This document shows, one piece after another, positions 44,624 through 54,603 of a DNA stretch of 64,000 nucleotides. The stretch is from an uncultured Aquimarina sp. Its GTDB lineage: Bacteria > Bacteroidota > Bacteroidia > Flavobacteriales > Flavobacteriaceae. Numbering within the stretch: the stretch's first letter is position 1; each line of letters begins with the position of its first letter. The notes beneath the pieces were generated by a model, which had not been told where the DNA came from, did no database searches, and saw nothing but the letters and a program-made list of their open reading frames with translations. A program made the translations under genes and the position numbers. Location of the stretch: positions 19,381 to 83,380 of the forward strand of contig CANLMN010000021.1 in the NCBI GenBank assembly GCA_947492105.1. Reading direction: 5' to 3'.

Positions 44624-47600
44624 ATGAGAAAACTACTTATTATAGTCTTGTTATTATCGGCATTTTCTTCTTTCTCTCAGGGGTCAGAGATTAGTATCAG
44701 TAATTTTTCTTTGTATATCAGAGGAGATGAGGATATCTGTAACAACGATATTACACTTACGGTAATTTTTAAGGATGGCAGCCAAGAACGAATTTTTTCT
44801 AATTCGGGAAGTTTTGAAGGAACCCGAAGGTATAATGACGTTAACAAGAGTTTTCCTGATAAAGTTATTGATAAAATAAAGGTTTATACACGGACAGTGG
44901 AAAAACGAGGTTTTAGATGTCAAAATGATGATCCATCGATAACCACCGATGAAACTATTCAAGTAGCTTACAATCCTTGCCCTTCTGATAAATTTGAAAA
45001 AAAGACAACAAACAATGGGGAGTTTGAAGTAGAACATTTAATTAAGTTTATTTGGCAAGTAAAACCCATCTCAAAAATAAACCGTGTCGGTTCTGCTGTT
45101 GTAGGGTATCAAGATGTTTTCACAGTACAAGGTGATCCTGTATTTGGAGACTCGGTTTATAAGTGGCAGTACCAAGTCACAGATATAAGAGAAGCCTCGA
45201 ATGATTTTGGATGGAGTGATATTCCAGAAGCTATTGTTTCTAGAATTCTAGAGGTACAACCAGAGGATTTTTTACTCGCCAGTAGTATTAATCGACAACT
45301 CCATATAAGAGCAATTGCTCCTTGTGCAAACTCGAAACCTTCTAATTCGATTCCTTATATTCTACGACAATCTGCACCTCATATTACAGGTGTTACACCT
45401 ACTGGGGTAAGTTGCTACGACTCTACAGACAAAGATGGTCAGGGAGATGGAAGCCTTGTCGTTACATTTGATAGGGATATAGATCCAACTCGTGATCAGC
45501 TGGCATATAGTATTATTGATCTAAGTACCAATACACCGATCAAAGTAAACCAAGAGCCTATTACCACTTTGGAATCAGGTAGAAAACTAACAATTAATGG
45601 CTTGCCTCATAGCACAACTTCTTTTCGTATCGATATTAAGGGAGTCTATGATGGTGCTAGTTATTACGATGAAGACCCCACTCATGAAGCCGAATTCAAA
45701 ATTGACAGACCTTCCTATGTAGAATTCACTAATGATCCCGAAAATGACAAGGTCAACGTATGGTGTTATGGTGGTAGTGACGGTCAAATTACAATAAAAG
45801 CTACAGGAGGTACTAATATGAGATATCAATACCTTCTCAAAACAGATAGTGAGCAGTGGACAGAGGTATCATGGCGTCCATTTGAGAATACAAAAGAACA
45901 CACTATAACAGGTCTTGAAGCGGGCATCTATCACCTAAAGATTAGAGATGGGAATGCCTGTGTGGCAAAAGAAGTTGTTGACACAGGAGTATCTCTGGAC
46001 TTGGGTGTCGAAATTACCAAAGAAATTACAATCACTCAGCCAGATGCACCTTTAACTGTTTCTGTTTCAAAACTAAATGACCCTAGAGCCTTTGGCTTCG
46101 AGGATGGCAGAATTGTAGCCACCATTACAGGTGGAACACCCATCAATGGAGATTCATACAATTTTCAATGGATAGATGAAAATGGACAAGAGGTACTGAC
46201 ACATTTTAGTGAATTTAATAATACGACCAAAGAATTCTTTATCACTCTGCACAGTCTAGGACAAGGAACATACACTATAATTACCACTGATACCCATCAT
46301 ACTAATGCAACCAATAAGCAAGGATGCAGTGCTACAAGCACAGCGCTACCAATTATACAACCGAGTCCACTTGTTGTTGCTATAGAGATATACCATGAAA
46401 TCTCCTGTAACAATGACAACGAATATTTCGATTTTCAGGATGTCAATTTGGATGACACCGTTGATCAATTTCAAGACGGAGCTTTATGGGCGCGTGTTAC
46501 TGGAGGGGAACGTTATGAATCAGGTAATCCATATCAGTATAACTGGCGGATAGAACAAAATGGAAACTGGCAAGACCTCGATCGTAATGATAGTATTATT
46601 GATTTTTTGAGCACTGCACGCTATGCCCTTAATATTACAGATAAAAACGGGATAGCACTAGGAGATTATGTAGCAGAAATACAAGGAGATGGTTCTCGAG
46701 AATATGTGTTAGAAAGCTTACAGGACACCATCAAATTTTTGCCACAACCCGAAAAATTGTCTTTATCCTTTGATAAGACGACGACTAGCTGTGTCAAAGG
46801 GAATGATGCCGTTGCAACAGCTCATGTCAAAGGAGGTGTACCTCCCTATATATACACTTGGAGCAATGGTGCCAAGACAGCTTCTAACACGGATCTTAGT
46901 GCAGGTTCTTACATCGTTTTTATAGAAGATTCTAGAGGTTGTCAGATAGAAGATCGTGTGATCATAGATCAGCCTAATGGTATGGTGATCGATCCAGTGG
47001 TCGTACAGAACCCTATATGTTATAAAGGTAGTGATGGGGTTATTCAGGTACACGTTTCTGGAGGGAGTCCGCCCTATTCCTATAAATGGAATAATGAAGA
47101 GACCACCACTAGATTAAATGGTTTGCCTTCTGGGAAGTATATACTTACGGTCACAGATACGAATTTTTGTACCGCTTTCTATGAAGTACTCTTAGAAGAT
47201 CCCGATCCCATTATTGTCGATTTGGGAGAAAATCGTTCTCTATGTGCAGCACAATCTTTAGTACTCGATATCGGCATTGATGATCCTCTGGCATCCTATA
47301 GCTGGTCATCGGATAACGGTTTTACAAGTTCTAATGCTTCGGTAGAATTATTTGAGTCTGGAACCTACACCGCTGTAGTCACTACGGGGCTTGGTTGTAT
47401 CGGTACAGCTTCGGTTTCCGTACAGGCATCCCAAACCCCTATAGACGCTCATTTTATTGTGAATAGTCAAGCCTATACGGGTCAAGAAGTTATTTTGGTT
47501 AATATCAGCAAACCATTGGGTGACAAGGTGGTTTGGGAAGTGCCAGAGACAGTACAATTGCTTGACCAAAGTGATCAGCAGTTAGTACTCGTTTTTGATA

Positions 47601-47974
47601 AAGAAGGACCCTATGAGATCCTTTTGCGTTCTTATCAAGCAGACTGTTACCAAGATTTTACTAAAACTATCGTAGTACAACCTGCCATAGAAACCCCAGA
47701 GGTAGATCGTACTTCGGGTAATTTTATCGAAGAATTTTTGGTGTATCCTAATCCTAATAATGGAACTTTTCAAGTAAAAATAAGCTTAGCAGATTTTTCT
47801 AATATAGAGGTGAAAATCATCAACTTGGTTTCTGCAGAAACAATGGCCAGTAGGTCAGAAAAAAATCAAAAAGAGGTCTTGATAGATTATCTAGCCAATC
47901 TACCCACAGGAGTGTATCTGTTATTGTTAGAAACGCCTAAAGGATCTCAGACCCGCAAATTAATTATAGATTAA
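44624..47974 (+). CDS. T9SS-exported SprB-repeat surface protein
   Basis: The 1116-residue protein has a signal peptide (residues 1-19, ending SSFSQ). Two clear SprB repeats lie at about residues 715-860 (VKGGVPPYIYTWSNGAKT; VSGGSPPYSYKWNNEETT), with weaker SprB-like units earlier (WCYGGSDGQITIKATGG). A type IX sorting domain ends the chain (FLVYPNPNNGTFQVKIS to RKLIID, about 1040-1116). T9SS carries such proteins across the outer membrane and often anchors them to the surface. This is the one protein of the operon with a T9SS tail and so the clearest link to that system. Confidence 0.88.
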   Translation: MRKLLIIVLLLSAFSSFSQGSEISISNFSLYIRGDEDICNNDITLTVIFKDGSQERIFSNSGSFEGTRRYNDVNKSFPDKVIDKIKVYTRTVEKRGFRCQNDDPSITTDETIQVAYNPCPSDKFEKKTTNNGEFEVEHLIKFIWQVKPISKINRVGSAVVGYQDVFTVQGDPVFGDSVYKWQYQVTDIREASNDFGWSDIPEAIVSRILEVQPEDFLLASSINRQLHIRAIAPCANSKPSNSIPYILRQSAPHITGVTPTGVSCYDSTDKDGQGDGSLVVTFDRDIDPTRDQLAYSIIDLSTNTPIKVNQEPITTLESGRKLTINGLPHSTTSFRIDIKGVYDGASYYDEDPTHEAEFKIDRPSYVEFTNDPENDKVNVWCYGGSDGQITIKATGGTNMRYQYLLKTDSEQWTEVSWRPFENTKEHTITGLEAGIYHLKIRDGNACVAKEVVDTGVSLDLGVEITKEITITQPDAPLTVSVSKLNDPRAFGFEDGRIVATITGGTPINGDSYNFQWIDENGQEVLTHFSEFNNTTKEFFITLHSLGQGTYTIITTDTHHTNATNKQGCSATSTALPIIQPSPLVVAIEIYHEISCNNDNEYFDFQDVNLDDTVDQFQDGALWARVTGGERYESGNPYQYNWRIEQNGNWQDLDRNDSIIDFLSTARYALNITDKNGIALGDYVAEIQGDGSREYVLESLQDTIKFLPQPEKLSLSFDKTTTSCVKGNDAVATAHVKGGVPPYIYTWSNGAKTASNTDLSAGSYIVFIEDSRGCQIEDRVIIDQPNGMVIDPVVVQNPICYKGSDGVIQVHVSGGSPPYSYKWNNEETTTRLNGLPSGKYILTVTDTNFCTAFYEVLLEDPDPIIVDLGENRSLCAAQSLVLDIGIDDPLASYSWSSDNGFTSSNASVELFESGTYTAVVTTGLGCIGTASVSVQASQTPIDAHFIVNSQAYTGQEVILVNISKPLGDKVVWEVPETVQLLDQSDQQLVLVFDKEGPYEILLRSYQADCYQDFTKTIVVQPAIETPEVDRTSGNFIEEFLVYPNPNNGTFQVKISLADFSNIEVKIINLVSAETMASRSEKNQKEVLIDYLANLPTGVYLLLLETPKGSQTRKLIID

Positions 47975-49347
47975 TGCTTAGTATCGAAAAAAAAATGAAT
48001 CATTTAGTACAAACCATTTTGTGCCTACTTCTTTTAATTGGTTGCTCCAAGGAAGAAGCTGTACCTGTGGTTGTGGATTTTGAACTAGATATTTTCAAAG
48101 AAGATTATTCTATTCCTGTGCAAGTAGTGATCATCAACAAAACCAAGGGGGCACAAACGTATCAGTGGAGTTTTAAGGGAGCAGTACCTAATAATTCTTC
48201 TCAGCGCAATCCGGGCTTTATTACTTATGATACTAAGGGAGTATATACCGTTGTTTTGACAGCAAGTAATCAGGATGGATCAACACAAACCAAAGAAGTA
48301 CAGATCAAAATAGATGCTCCAGTTGTCGTGGATTTTAACGTAACTACACTTACCGACACCTTTTCTCCTGCAAGTTTCTCTATTGAAAATCTTTCAACAG
48401 GTACTAGTAATTATACATGGACTTTTGAGGGAGGAATCCCTAGTAGCTCCAACAAAAAGAATCCAGAAAATATTATATTCAAGGAACCAGGAGAACATAC
48501 CATTACTCTAGAGGCTACTAATGGAAAAGAAACCTACAATCTTCAAAAAACAGTTGAAGTTGCCCCATACTTGGAAGTAGATTTCTCCTATGAAGTGAAT
48601 TTTGAAGATGATGATTTTGAAATCCCTGTAGAGGTGAAATTCAATGATAGTACTACCAGTGCTACATCCTATCTTTGGGTGTTCGAAGGAGCAGTTCCTT
48701 CTTCCTCTACACTAGCTAATCCAGAGGTGACTTTTAATCAAACAGGTACACACAGCATAACATTAACAGCAACTAATGGAAAAGAAACCAAAAGTATTCG
48801 AAAAGAAATTACGGTAACCACAAATAATAATCTTCGGGTATTTGAGGATGTAAAACTTGGAATTAATACTGCTCACAACACCAATGAAACAGGGAGTTTC
48901 TATAGTATATCTGAACGAAAAGTTTATACTGCCAGTGACCTTGAAAAGTATCCAAATGCTCCAATTGATTTAGTGTTTTTTGGATTGAATAACAGTTTCT
49001 CTCGCAACAGTTTTGTAAGTCCGGATGCATTGGAGAGAACAACTTTTACAAGCTTGTCTCAACCCAGAAAAACACGATTTATCAATACACAAGAGTTGTG
49101 CGCCTGTATGGCAACACTAAGTGCAAGTCAATTTGATATGATGAACAATGACCAGTTAATAAAAGGGTTAGAGATAAAAGAAACCCCAGGAGGTGTTCAG
49201 CCCTTTGATCATACACAAGCTTCAAGGATCGTATTATTCCAAACTGAAGATGGTCGAAAAGGTGCTATTAAAATAAAAGAATTCAAGGAAAACGGAGAGA
49301 ATTCCTATATCCTGATTGATATAAAAGTACAAAAAGAAGCAACATAA
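47974..49347 (+). CDS. PKD-repeat lipoprotein
   Basis: The frame starts at ATG 47974, overlapping the previous stop (TAATG). An ATG at 47995 gives a cleaner leader, MNHLVQTILCLLLLIGC, with lipobox Cys. Three PKD-type Ig domains follow (about 30-120, 120-205, 205-295), each with the YxWxFxGAxPxxSxxxNPxxxxF pattern. A C-terminal domain of about 160 residues (FGLNNSFSRNSFVSP; LCACMATLSASQ) has no recognised family. It is a likely outer-membrane or surface lipoprotein. Its last 90 bp recur at 55045-55137, which marks the edge of a later duplication. Confidence 0.82.
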   Translation: MLSIEKKMNHLVQTILCLLLLIGCSKEEAVPVVVDFELDIFKEDYSIPVQVVIINKTKGAQTYQWSFKGAVPNNSSQRNPGFITYDTKGVYTVVLTASNQDGSTQTKEVQIKIDAPVVVDFNVTTLTDTFSPASFSIENLSTGTSNYTWTFEGGIPSSSNKKNPENIIFKEPGEHTITLEATNGKETYNLQKTVEVAPYLEVDFSYEVNFEDDDFEIPVEVKFNDSTTSATSYLWVFEGAVPSSSTLANPEVTFNQTGTHSITLTATNGKETKSIRKEITVTTNNNLRVFEDVKLGINTAHNTNETGSFYSISERKVYTASDLEKYPNAPIDLVFFGLNNSFSRNSFVSPDALERTTFTSLSQPRKTRFINTQELCACMATLSASQFDMMNNDQLIKGLEIKETPGGVQPFDHTQASRIVLFQTEDGRKGAIKIKEFKENGENSYILIDIKVQKEAT

Positions 49348-51386
49348 ATACTTATATAGTATTTTCGCAAACATTAAATTTTTAAACCTAAAACACAGAT
49401 TAACATGAAAAAATTATCAGTATTAATTCTCGCAACCATCTTCATATTTGCTACAACTAGCTGTTCCGATGATGATAATGAAACGAAAAAAGAAGAAGCG
49501 TTCCCTACAACTGGAGTCGTTTGGAAATTACAGACAGTTGATGTCACATTGTTTACTATAGAGCCTAGTTCGGAAGAAGATCAGAATTACGAGGCTACTG
49601 AATGCGAACTTCGTTCTACTTTTCAATTTTTTGATGATAAAACTTTTACAAAGAAAGTTTATGCAGAAAATGATACAGAATGTGTGCTCGATGAGCAAAA
49701 AGGTACTTGGGTGGATAACGATGATAGGGAATTTACGTTAACTTATACCACTGGGGAAAACACACGACAACCTACTACATTACAAATTACTAGAATCGGA
49801 TTAGAAGAAAGGTTTACTGTTAGTGATCAGATCAATGGTACCATAGAAGAGACAAGATATACTTACAAATTTTAATTCTTTATAAATAAGCTAATAAAAT
49901 GAAAAAGGAAATAGTATATAAATGGTTTATCCTTTTAGTCCTAAGAGGACTACTTTTGCTATTTCCTTTTTTATCTTTTGGACAAAACTTTCCTGTACAG
50001 GCAAATCCTTCGGTAGTACCTCCGTATAGTCTTAAGCTGTCTGAATATGGTACTGGATTGTCAGAAAAAATTATTCTTAATTTAGTACTCACAGATATAT
50101 CTGAGTTTAATCTTCAGGTACGATTAAAATTATATATAGAAAACAATGCAGGTATCTCTGTACAAAGTACAGAAACTGTTATCGGTGCCAAACCCATATT
50201 TTTGGATGGAGGAACACCCCTACGGCTAACCAATGTTGATCTGAAACCCTATTTTTCTTTGAGGAATCTTAAGGGGATCACACCACAACAATATAACAAA
50301 CCTTTTCCAGAAGGTTTGTACCGTTTTTGTTTTGAGGTTTATGAAGCCTTTTCGGATCGAATCATCTCACGAAAAAGCTGCGCCGTTGCGTATTTAGTAC
50401 TTAACGACCCACCATTTCTTAATCTTCCTAATAGAGCAGAACAAATAACGGTCAAAGAACCGCAGAATATCATTTTTCAATGGACACCACGTCATCTCAA
50501 TGCCACCAATGTAGCCTATGAATTTACACTTGCAGAGATTTGGGATACACAAATGGATCCGCAAGCGGCATTCTTGGCAAGTAGACCATTATATCAAACC
50601 GAAACCTTTGCAAATACACTACTTTACGGCCCTGCAGAACCAGCACTACTCCCCGACAAGCGCTATGGTTGGCGAGTGAGAGCTTTGGTGAGTGATGGGA
50701 TAAGTGAAACATCGGTATTCAAAAATGATGGCTATAGCGAGGTCTATCATTTTACTTATGCAGATAATTGTAAAGAGCCTGCATATGTATTAGCAGAATC
50801 CAAAAGTCCCGTAAGTCAAAAAATACTTTGGCAAGCAGACGATCATATACGATACAACGTACAATATCGGAACAAAACAGCTAAGAATAGTGTGTGGTTT
50901 GAAACAGGCACAGTCAATGAGTTTACGTCCATTTATAATCTCGAACCAGCTACGAGTTATGAGTTCAGAGTTGGAGGACAATGTTTGGAAAATGGCTCAT
51001 TTACCTATTCTCAGATTTATGAGTTTACCACCAGTGTACCAGGTGATGATACCGCTACTTATAGTTGTGGCATTACCCCAGAGATTGTAATTACCAATAG
51101 AAAACCCTTGGAAGCTTTAGTGGTTAATGATGTATTTACCGCAGGAGATTTTCCTGTAACAGTCAAATTTGTAGGGAGAGCAAACACCAACGCTTCTGGA
51201 GTTGGACAGCCTGTTTTGGCTAGTACAGGCAATTATTCGGGATGGGGTTTTATCACCGTTCCCTATCTAGAAAACACCAAGATAAAAGTCAGTTTTGATA
51301 ACATCCAGATCAATAGTGACTATCAGTTGACAGAGGGAGTAGTCTATACCGATTATGATCAAAATTGGGGAGGTGTGGATGATATT
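49256..51386 (+). repeat. Large duplication, copy 1
   Basis: The end of the PKD lipoprotein gene, the small lipoprotein gene and the first 495 codons of the 1382-aa toxin recur at 55045-57176 with few differences. Similarity stops sharply after the GGVDDI codons, exactly where the two toxins take on different C-terminal parts. The layout is that of a trunk-plus-tip exchange by duplication. Confidence 0.88.
49405..49875 (+). CDS. Small lipoprotein, lipocalin-like, copy 1
   Basis: The 156-residue precursor has leader MKKLSVLILATIFIFATTSC with lipobox Cys20, an acidic linker (SDDDNETKKEE) and a beta-rich domain (VVWKLQTVDV; STFQFFDDKTFTKKVY; GTWVDNDDREFTLTY) that resembles lipocalin-like lipoproteins of Bacteroidota. 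It lies 57 bp after the PKD lipoprotein and 23 bp before the toxin. Because it is duplicated together with the trunk (55195-55665), it is probably a dedicated partner of the toxin. The role is unknown. Confidence 0.75.
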   Translation: MKKLSVLILATIFIFATTSCSDDDNETKKEEAFPTTGVVWKLQTVDVTLFTIEPSSEEDQNYEATECELRSTFQFFDDKTFTKKVYAENDTECVLDEQKGTWVDNDDREFTLTYTTGENTRQPTTLQITRIGLEERFTVSDQINGTIEETRYTYKF

Positions 51387-54047
51387 GATAATGAATTAGA
51401 CTTATTAGTAAACTCTTTTGGTCAATTAATATCATTATGGGAAGAACTAACGACTGTTTATCAAAACATTAAAGAAAACGGAGATCAGTATACAGAAGAA
51501 CAATGGCAGACTGCTACTGATCAATACGACACAACTATGCGCCTCACTGCCGAACAAATTTCCCTATTTGAGGATGCTGGAATTATAGATGAAGCAGTAG
51601 CACAGACAATGATCAAAAATCTCGGTGCATCCCAAACCAATTGGAAAGCAATGGCAGATTGTTACCAAACAGATCAAAAAAACGAAAAAAATAATACTGG
51701 TAAAGGGGGGATCATTGAAGATTGTTCTACCTACAATCAAAATTCTCAAGAACAAACCAATCAGGTCACGAGTCAATTACAAGAAATACAAAATCATAAA
51801 GTTGACAGGGAAAAGAAGATTTATAAAATTCTCTTAGCATTACAAACATTGGACGGTGATGCATTTATAAAATGCAAAAAATGTGAAGAAAATCCATCCG
51901 ACGCAATAACAGAGAATATAGATGGAACTGGTGTTTTTAGAATAGAAGCCTTAAACTTCAATAGCGCAGCATTTATAAGATGTATTAGTGGTAGGCTAAT
52001 GCTAGAGGATCAAGAAAACCCTATTAAATTTGAGAAATATGATACATCGCAGCAAATAACTGAGGAGACCAAAGAATCTCTGAAAAACGAATTCACATCT
52101 TTCAATGAAGCTTTAAATTCTGATAACCAAGTATTGGCGGTGAGGAATTCAAAAAGTGTCGTAATCTGTACTACACCATTGAGTTTCACCAATTTTTGTA
52201 ATAACTCCAATGAAGTCTCAGAAGTAGAAAAACAAGAACTTGCAAACGAGCTCGCAACATGCCTTTCCACAACTCAGTCATCTGTAAGTGACTTAGAACA
52301 GATCACTGTATTGCTAAAAAATGCCACGGAGCAATTAAGAGCAAATCAAAGAGTTAGTTTCGAGCAGGGAGCAAACATTTATAGTCTCAATAACCTAGGT
52401 ATTGCAGCAAAGCAAACGGATGCATTAAGTAATGATCAAATTAACAATGGAGAGTGGAAAGATCGTAGTGTAGAGAATATGATGCGCCTATCATATAATG
52501 AAAAAGGCGTTCTGCAATTTACAGGCTTAGGGTTTCACAAGGACATTACGAACCTAGATGGAAAAGAAATAGACTTAACAACTATTTCTTCTCAAATACG
52601 AGAACAAACCAATGCCATTTTCCTAGAGTATGAGATTAAAAAATTAGAAACTACACTCAATGATCTTGGAGCAAATTTTAATAGTACTGATGGGTTTCCC
52701 GATGGTAGAAATATAGAAATCGATAAGGAATCTGGGTTTATGAAACTGGTTTCAGAAGGTCTAGGCGTAGCCACCACCTTTGCCAAAACCACAAAAATTG
52801 AAGAAGCCGTTTATACCAGTTACAATACAGCTAACACAGATCAGGTAATCAAAGCACCTCCTATACTAACAGGTGCTACAGAAGCAGGAGGAAAAAAGAT
52901 CACAGAACTTACCAGTATGGTTGTAATGATCTACGATTTGGTATTTGATAAAGATATTCGTAAACAAACAGTAGATGGTTTTGTAGCTATAAAAGATCAG
53001 ATTAAGGATGATCCTAGTAGGTTGTTTCCTCTTTTAAAAGATGCCATTATAGAAGAGGTTACAGGTTCTGATTCTAATACAATGAGTCAAATTGATGTCA
53101 ACACAGCCAAAGGACAGCATGTAACCTCAAAAGCATCTGTAAGTATCGTTGTAACTGTAATTGCAGGAACCAAATTTATAATGGAACTCCCGAAAATTGC
53201 AAAAAAAATTGCAACGAAACTCTCTAGTGCAGATCTCTTAAAGTTAATCAAGGAAGGCTCAGAAGTACTAACTCAAAAAATCGATGAATTAGGCAACCTG
53301 AAAGGGAAATTCATGGAGGATTTAGTTGCCATGAAAGATGATATTGCTAAATTTATCGAGAATCCTGATTTGATCGATGCGTGGAAAATTGTGTCAAACG
53401 GTAAAGCATCTTTACGAAATATAAAAAATATTAATGCCGTAGATGCTTTTAAGAAAGCAAATCCTAATATTGCGGATGATGCATTACAGGCTGCTTTTGA
53501 TGGATTAAAAGCAAGTAGAAGGCAAGCCTTTGTAAATGGGTTGAAGAATGTAGCAGATAATGACTTAGGTCTGACAAAAGCTAGAAAGGCATTACCTGAT
53601 GAAGTTGCAAAATCGGTTAATAATCTTAGAGATTTTAGGAAGAGTAGAACTGATATTATTGGTAGAAGTAACATTGGGAAATTAGATGGAACTATAAATG
53701 GACGATCTGTATCAGAATTATCAGAGCATAATTATTGGGTAGGTGGCGAACAAAATATTCTAACTTCTAGACCTCCAGGACAGGCTAGGATATGGCAAGC
53801 AGATGTAGTGCAAACTAAAAATGGATATTCATACTTAGCAGACATCGATAGTGAGTACAATATGTTAACGGATTTAGCTAGAAAATTAGAACCTAATGCA
53901 AAGCTAGGTGACAAATTTATGCAGCATACTGGACAACTAAAAATAGTATCAGAGATCGCTTATTGTAAGTCTTGCCAAGGAATCATTCAAAAGTTCAATA
54001 ATATGTTCCCAGAAATAAAAATCATATTAATAGATGGAATCAAATGA
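49899..54047 (+). CDS. Modular toxin with BURPS668_1122-type deaminase tip
   Basis: The 1382-residue protein has a signal peptide (residues 1-29, ending FGQ), a trunk with an N-terminal beta domain and Fn3-type domain (to about 495), a long helical middle, a pre-toxin linker (about 1113-1170, LKLIKEGSEVLTQKI and KFMEDLVAMKDDIAKF), and a C-terminal tip. The tip carries DSE (Asp1317-Glu1319) and CKSC (Cys1356, Cys1359) in the order typical of the BURPS668_1122 deaminase family, with a PEIKIILIDG ending. Such tips deaminate nucleic-acid bases or nucleotides. The immunity gene overlaps by 14 bp. The delivery route is inferred from the operon. Confidence 0.8.
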   Translation: MKKEIVYKWFILLVLRGLLLLFPFLSFGQNFPVQANPSVVPPYSLKLSEYGTGLSEKIILNLVLTDISEFNLQVRLKLYIENNAGISVQSTETVIGAKPIFLDGGTPLRLTNVDLKPYFSLRNLKGITPQQYNKPFPEGLYRFCFEVYEAFSDRIISRKSCAVAYLVLNDPPFLNLPNRAEQITVKEPQNIIFQWTPRHLNATNVAYEFTLAEIWDTQMDPQAAFLASRPLYQTETFANTLLYGPAEPALLPDKRYGWRVRALVSDGISETSVFKNDGYSEVYHFTYADNCKEPAYVLAESKSPVSQKILWQADDHIRYNVQYRNKTAKNSVWFETGTVNEFTSIYNLEPATSYEFRVGGQCLENGSFTYSQIYEFTTSVPGDDTATYSCGITPEIVITNRKPLEALVVNDVFTAGDFPVTVKFVGRANTNASGVGQPVLASTGNYSGWGFITVPYLENTKIKVSFDNIQINSDYQLTEGVVYTDYDQNWGGVDDIDNELDLLVNSFGQLISLWEELTTVYQNIKENGDQYTEEQWQTATDQYDTTMRLTAEQISLFEDAGIIDEAVAQTMIKNLGASQTNWKAMADCYQTDQKNEKNNTGKGGIIEDCSTYNQNSQEQTNQVTSQLQEIQNHKVDREKKIYKILLALQTLDGDAFIKCKKCEENPSDAITENIDGTGVFRIEALNFNSAAFIRCISGRLMLEDQENPIKFEKYDTSQQITEETKESLKNEFTSFNEALNSDNQVLAVRNSKSVVICTTPLSFTNFCNNSNEVSEVEKQELANELATCLSTTQSSVSDLEQITVLLKNATEQLRANQRVSFEQGANIYSLNNLGIAAKQTDALSNDQINNGEWKDRSVENMMRLSYNEKGVLQFTGLGFHKDITNLDGKEIDLTTISSQIREQTNAIFLEYEIKKLETTLNDLGANFNSTDGFPDGRNIEIDKESGFMKLVSEGLGVATTFAKTTKIEEAVYTSYNTANTDQVIKAPPILTGATEAGGKKITELTSMVVMIYDLVFDKDIRKQTVDGFVAIKDQIKDDPSRLFPLLKDAIIEEVTGSDSNTMSQIDVNTAKGQHVTSKASVSIVVTVIAGTKFIMELPKIAKKIATKLSSADLLKLIKEGSEVLTQKIDELGNLKGKFMEDLVAMKDDIAKFIENPDLIDAWKIVSNGKASLRNIKNINAVDAFKKANPNIADDALQAAFDGLKASRRQAFVNGLKNVADNDLGLTKARKALPDEVAKSVNNLRDFRKSRTDIIGRSNIGKLDGTINGRSVSELSEHNYWVGGEQNILTSRPPGQARIWQADVVQTKNGYSYLADIDSEYNMLTDLARKLEPNAKLGDKFMQHTGQLKIVSEIAYCKSCQGIIQKFNNMFPEIKIILIDGIK

Positions 54048-54291
54048 TAAAATAAGACTTACTATAGTCGGAGTAAAAGAGTTATTAGAAATATGCATTT
54101 ATGAAATCAATATAGTAACAGGTGCAGATTTTAAATTAGTTGAATTTGATGATACGGAAATTAGTATCGGAGTTATTGAATCATCTAGTTGTACACCTGA
54201 TCAGATATTTAAATTTGGTTCAATTTACCAAGAATGGAGACTTTTACCTCCAGAAAAGTGGGTTATACCTAAAGGAGGTAGTACTACTTAG
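54034..54291 (+). CDS. Candidate immunity protein for the deaminase toxin
   Basis: The 85-residue acidic cytoplasmic protein (MESNDKIRLTIVGVKELLEI, then FDDTEISIGVIESSSC) starts 14 bp before the toxin stop, so the two are co-translated. Small size, no signal peptide and strict position after a toxin tip fit an immunity protein that blocks the deaminase. No known immunity family is recognised. It is not part of the trunk duplication, so it travels with its tip. Confidence 0.7.
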   Translation: MESNDKIRLTIVGVKELLEICIYEINIVTGADFKLVEFDDTEISIGVIESSSCTPDQIFKFGSIYQEWRLLPPEKWVIPKGGSTT

Positions 54292-54355
54292 ACGGTCTTT
54301 AGGTTATTAGTTTTCCGTTATGTATAAAAATAGAAAAAGGTAGTTTTGAATAAGT

Positions 54356-54603
54356 CTATTCCTCACCCCAAATCTTAGCAACCTCTTTACTTACTAGGTA
54401 ATCAGATATATTGGTATTATTGTAGGTTACTTCTGCGATATACCTGGCGTATTGGTCTTTGTTTTGTTTTTTGGTGGTAATGGTTACGGTAGCACCTTCT
54501 GGGCAAAACTTTTTTGCCACTGCTCTAGCATGTTTTGCTTGTCGTTCCCGATACGCGACTGGAATACCTAGTTTAGTTGTGACAATTTTTGAGAGCTTTT
54601 TTT
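54356..54603 (-). pseudogene. SNase-like thermonuclease fragment
   Basis: On the minus strand, from a stop near 54604 to TAG at 54356-54358, the frame reads IPVAYRERQAKHARAVAKKF, EGATVTITTKKQNKDQYARY and YLVSKEVAKIWGEE. The order matches the C-terminal two thirds of staphylococcal-nuclease-like domains (AK..L, D.Y.R, LV..G.A). The N-terminal third and start are missing. At the second flank copy (63512) similarity begins within this fragment, at GAATACCTAG, so the SNase piece predates or bounds that duplication. Confidence 0.65.

Noticed and set aside
51625-53674. Antisense reading frames over the toxin genes
   Set aside because: They are shadows of strongly coding plus-strand genes, with no start signals or recognisable products.
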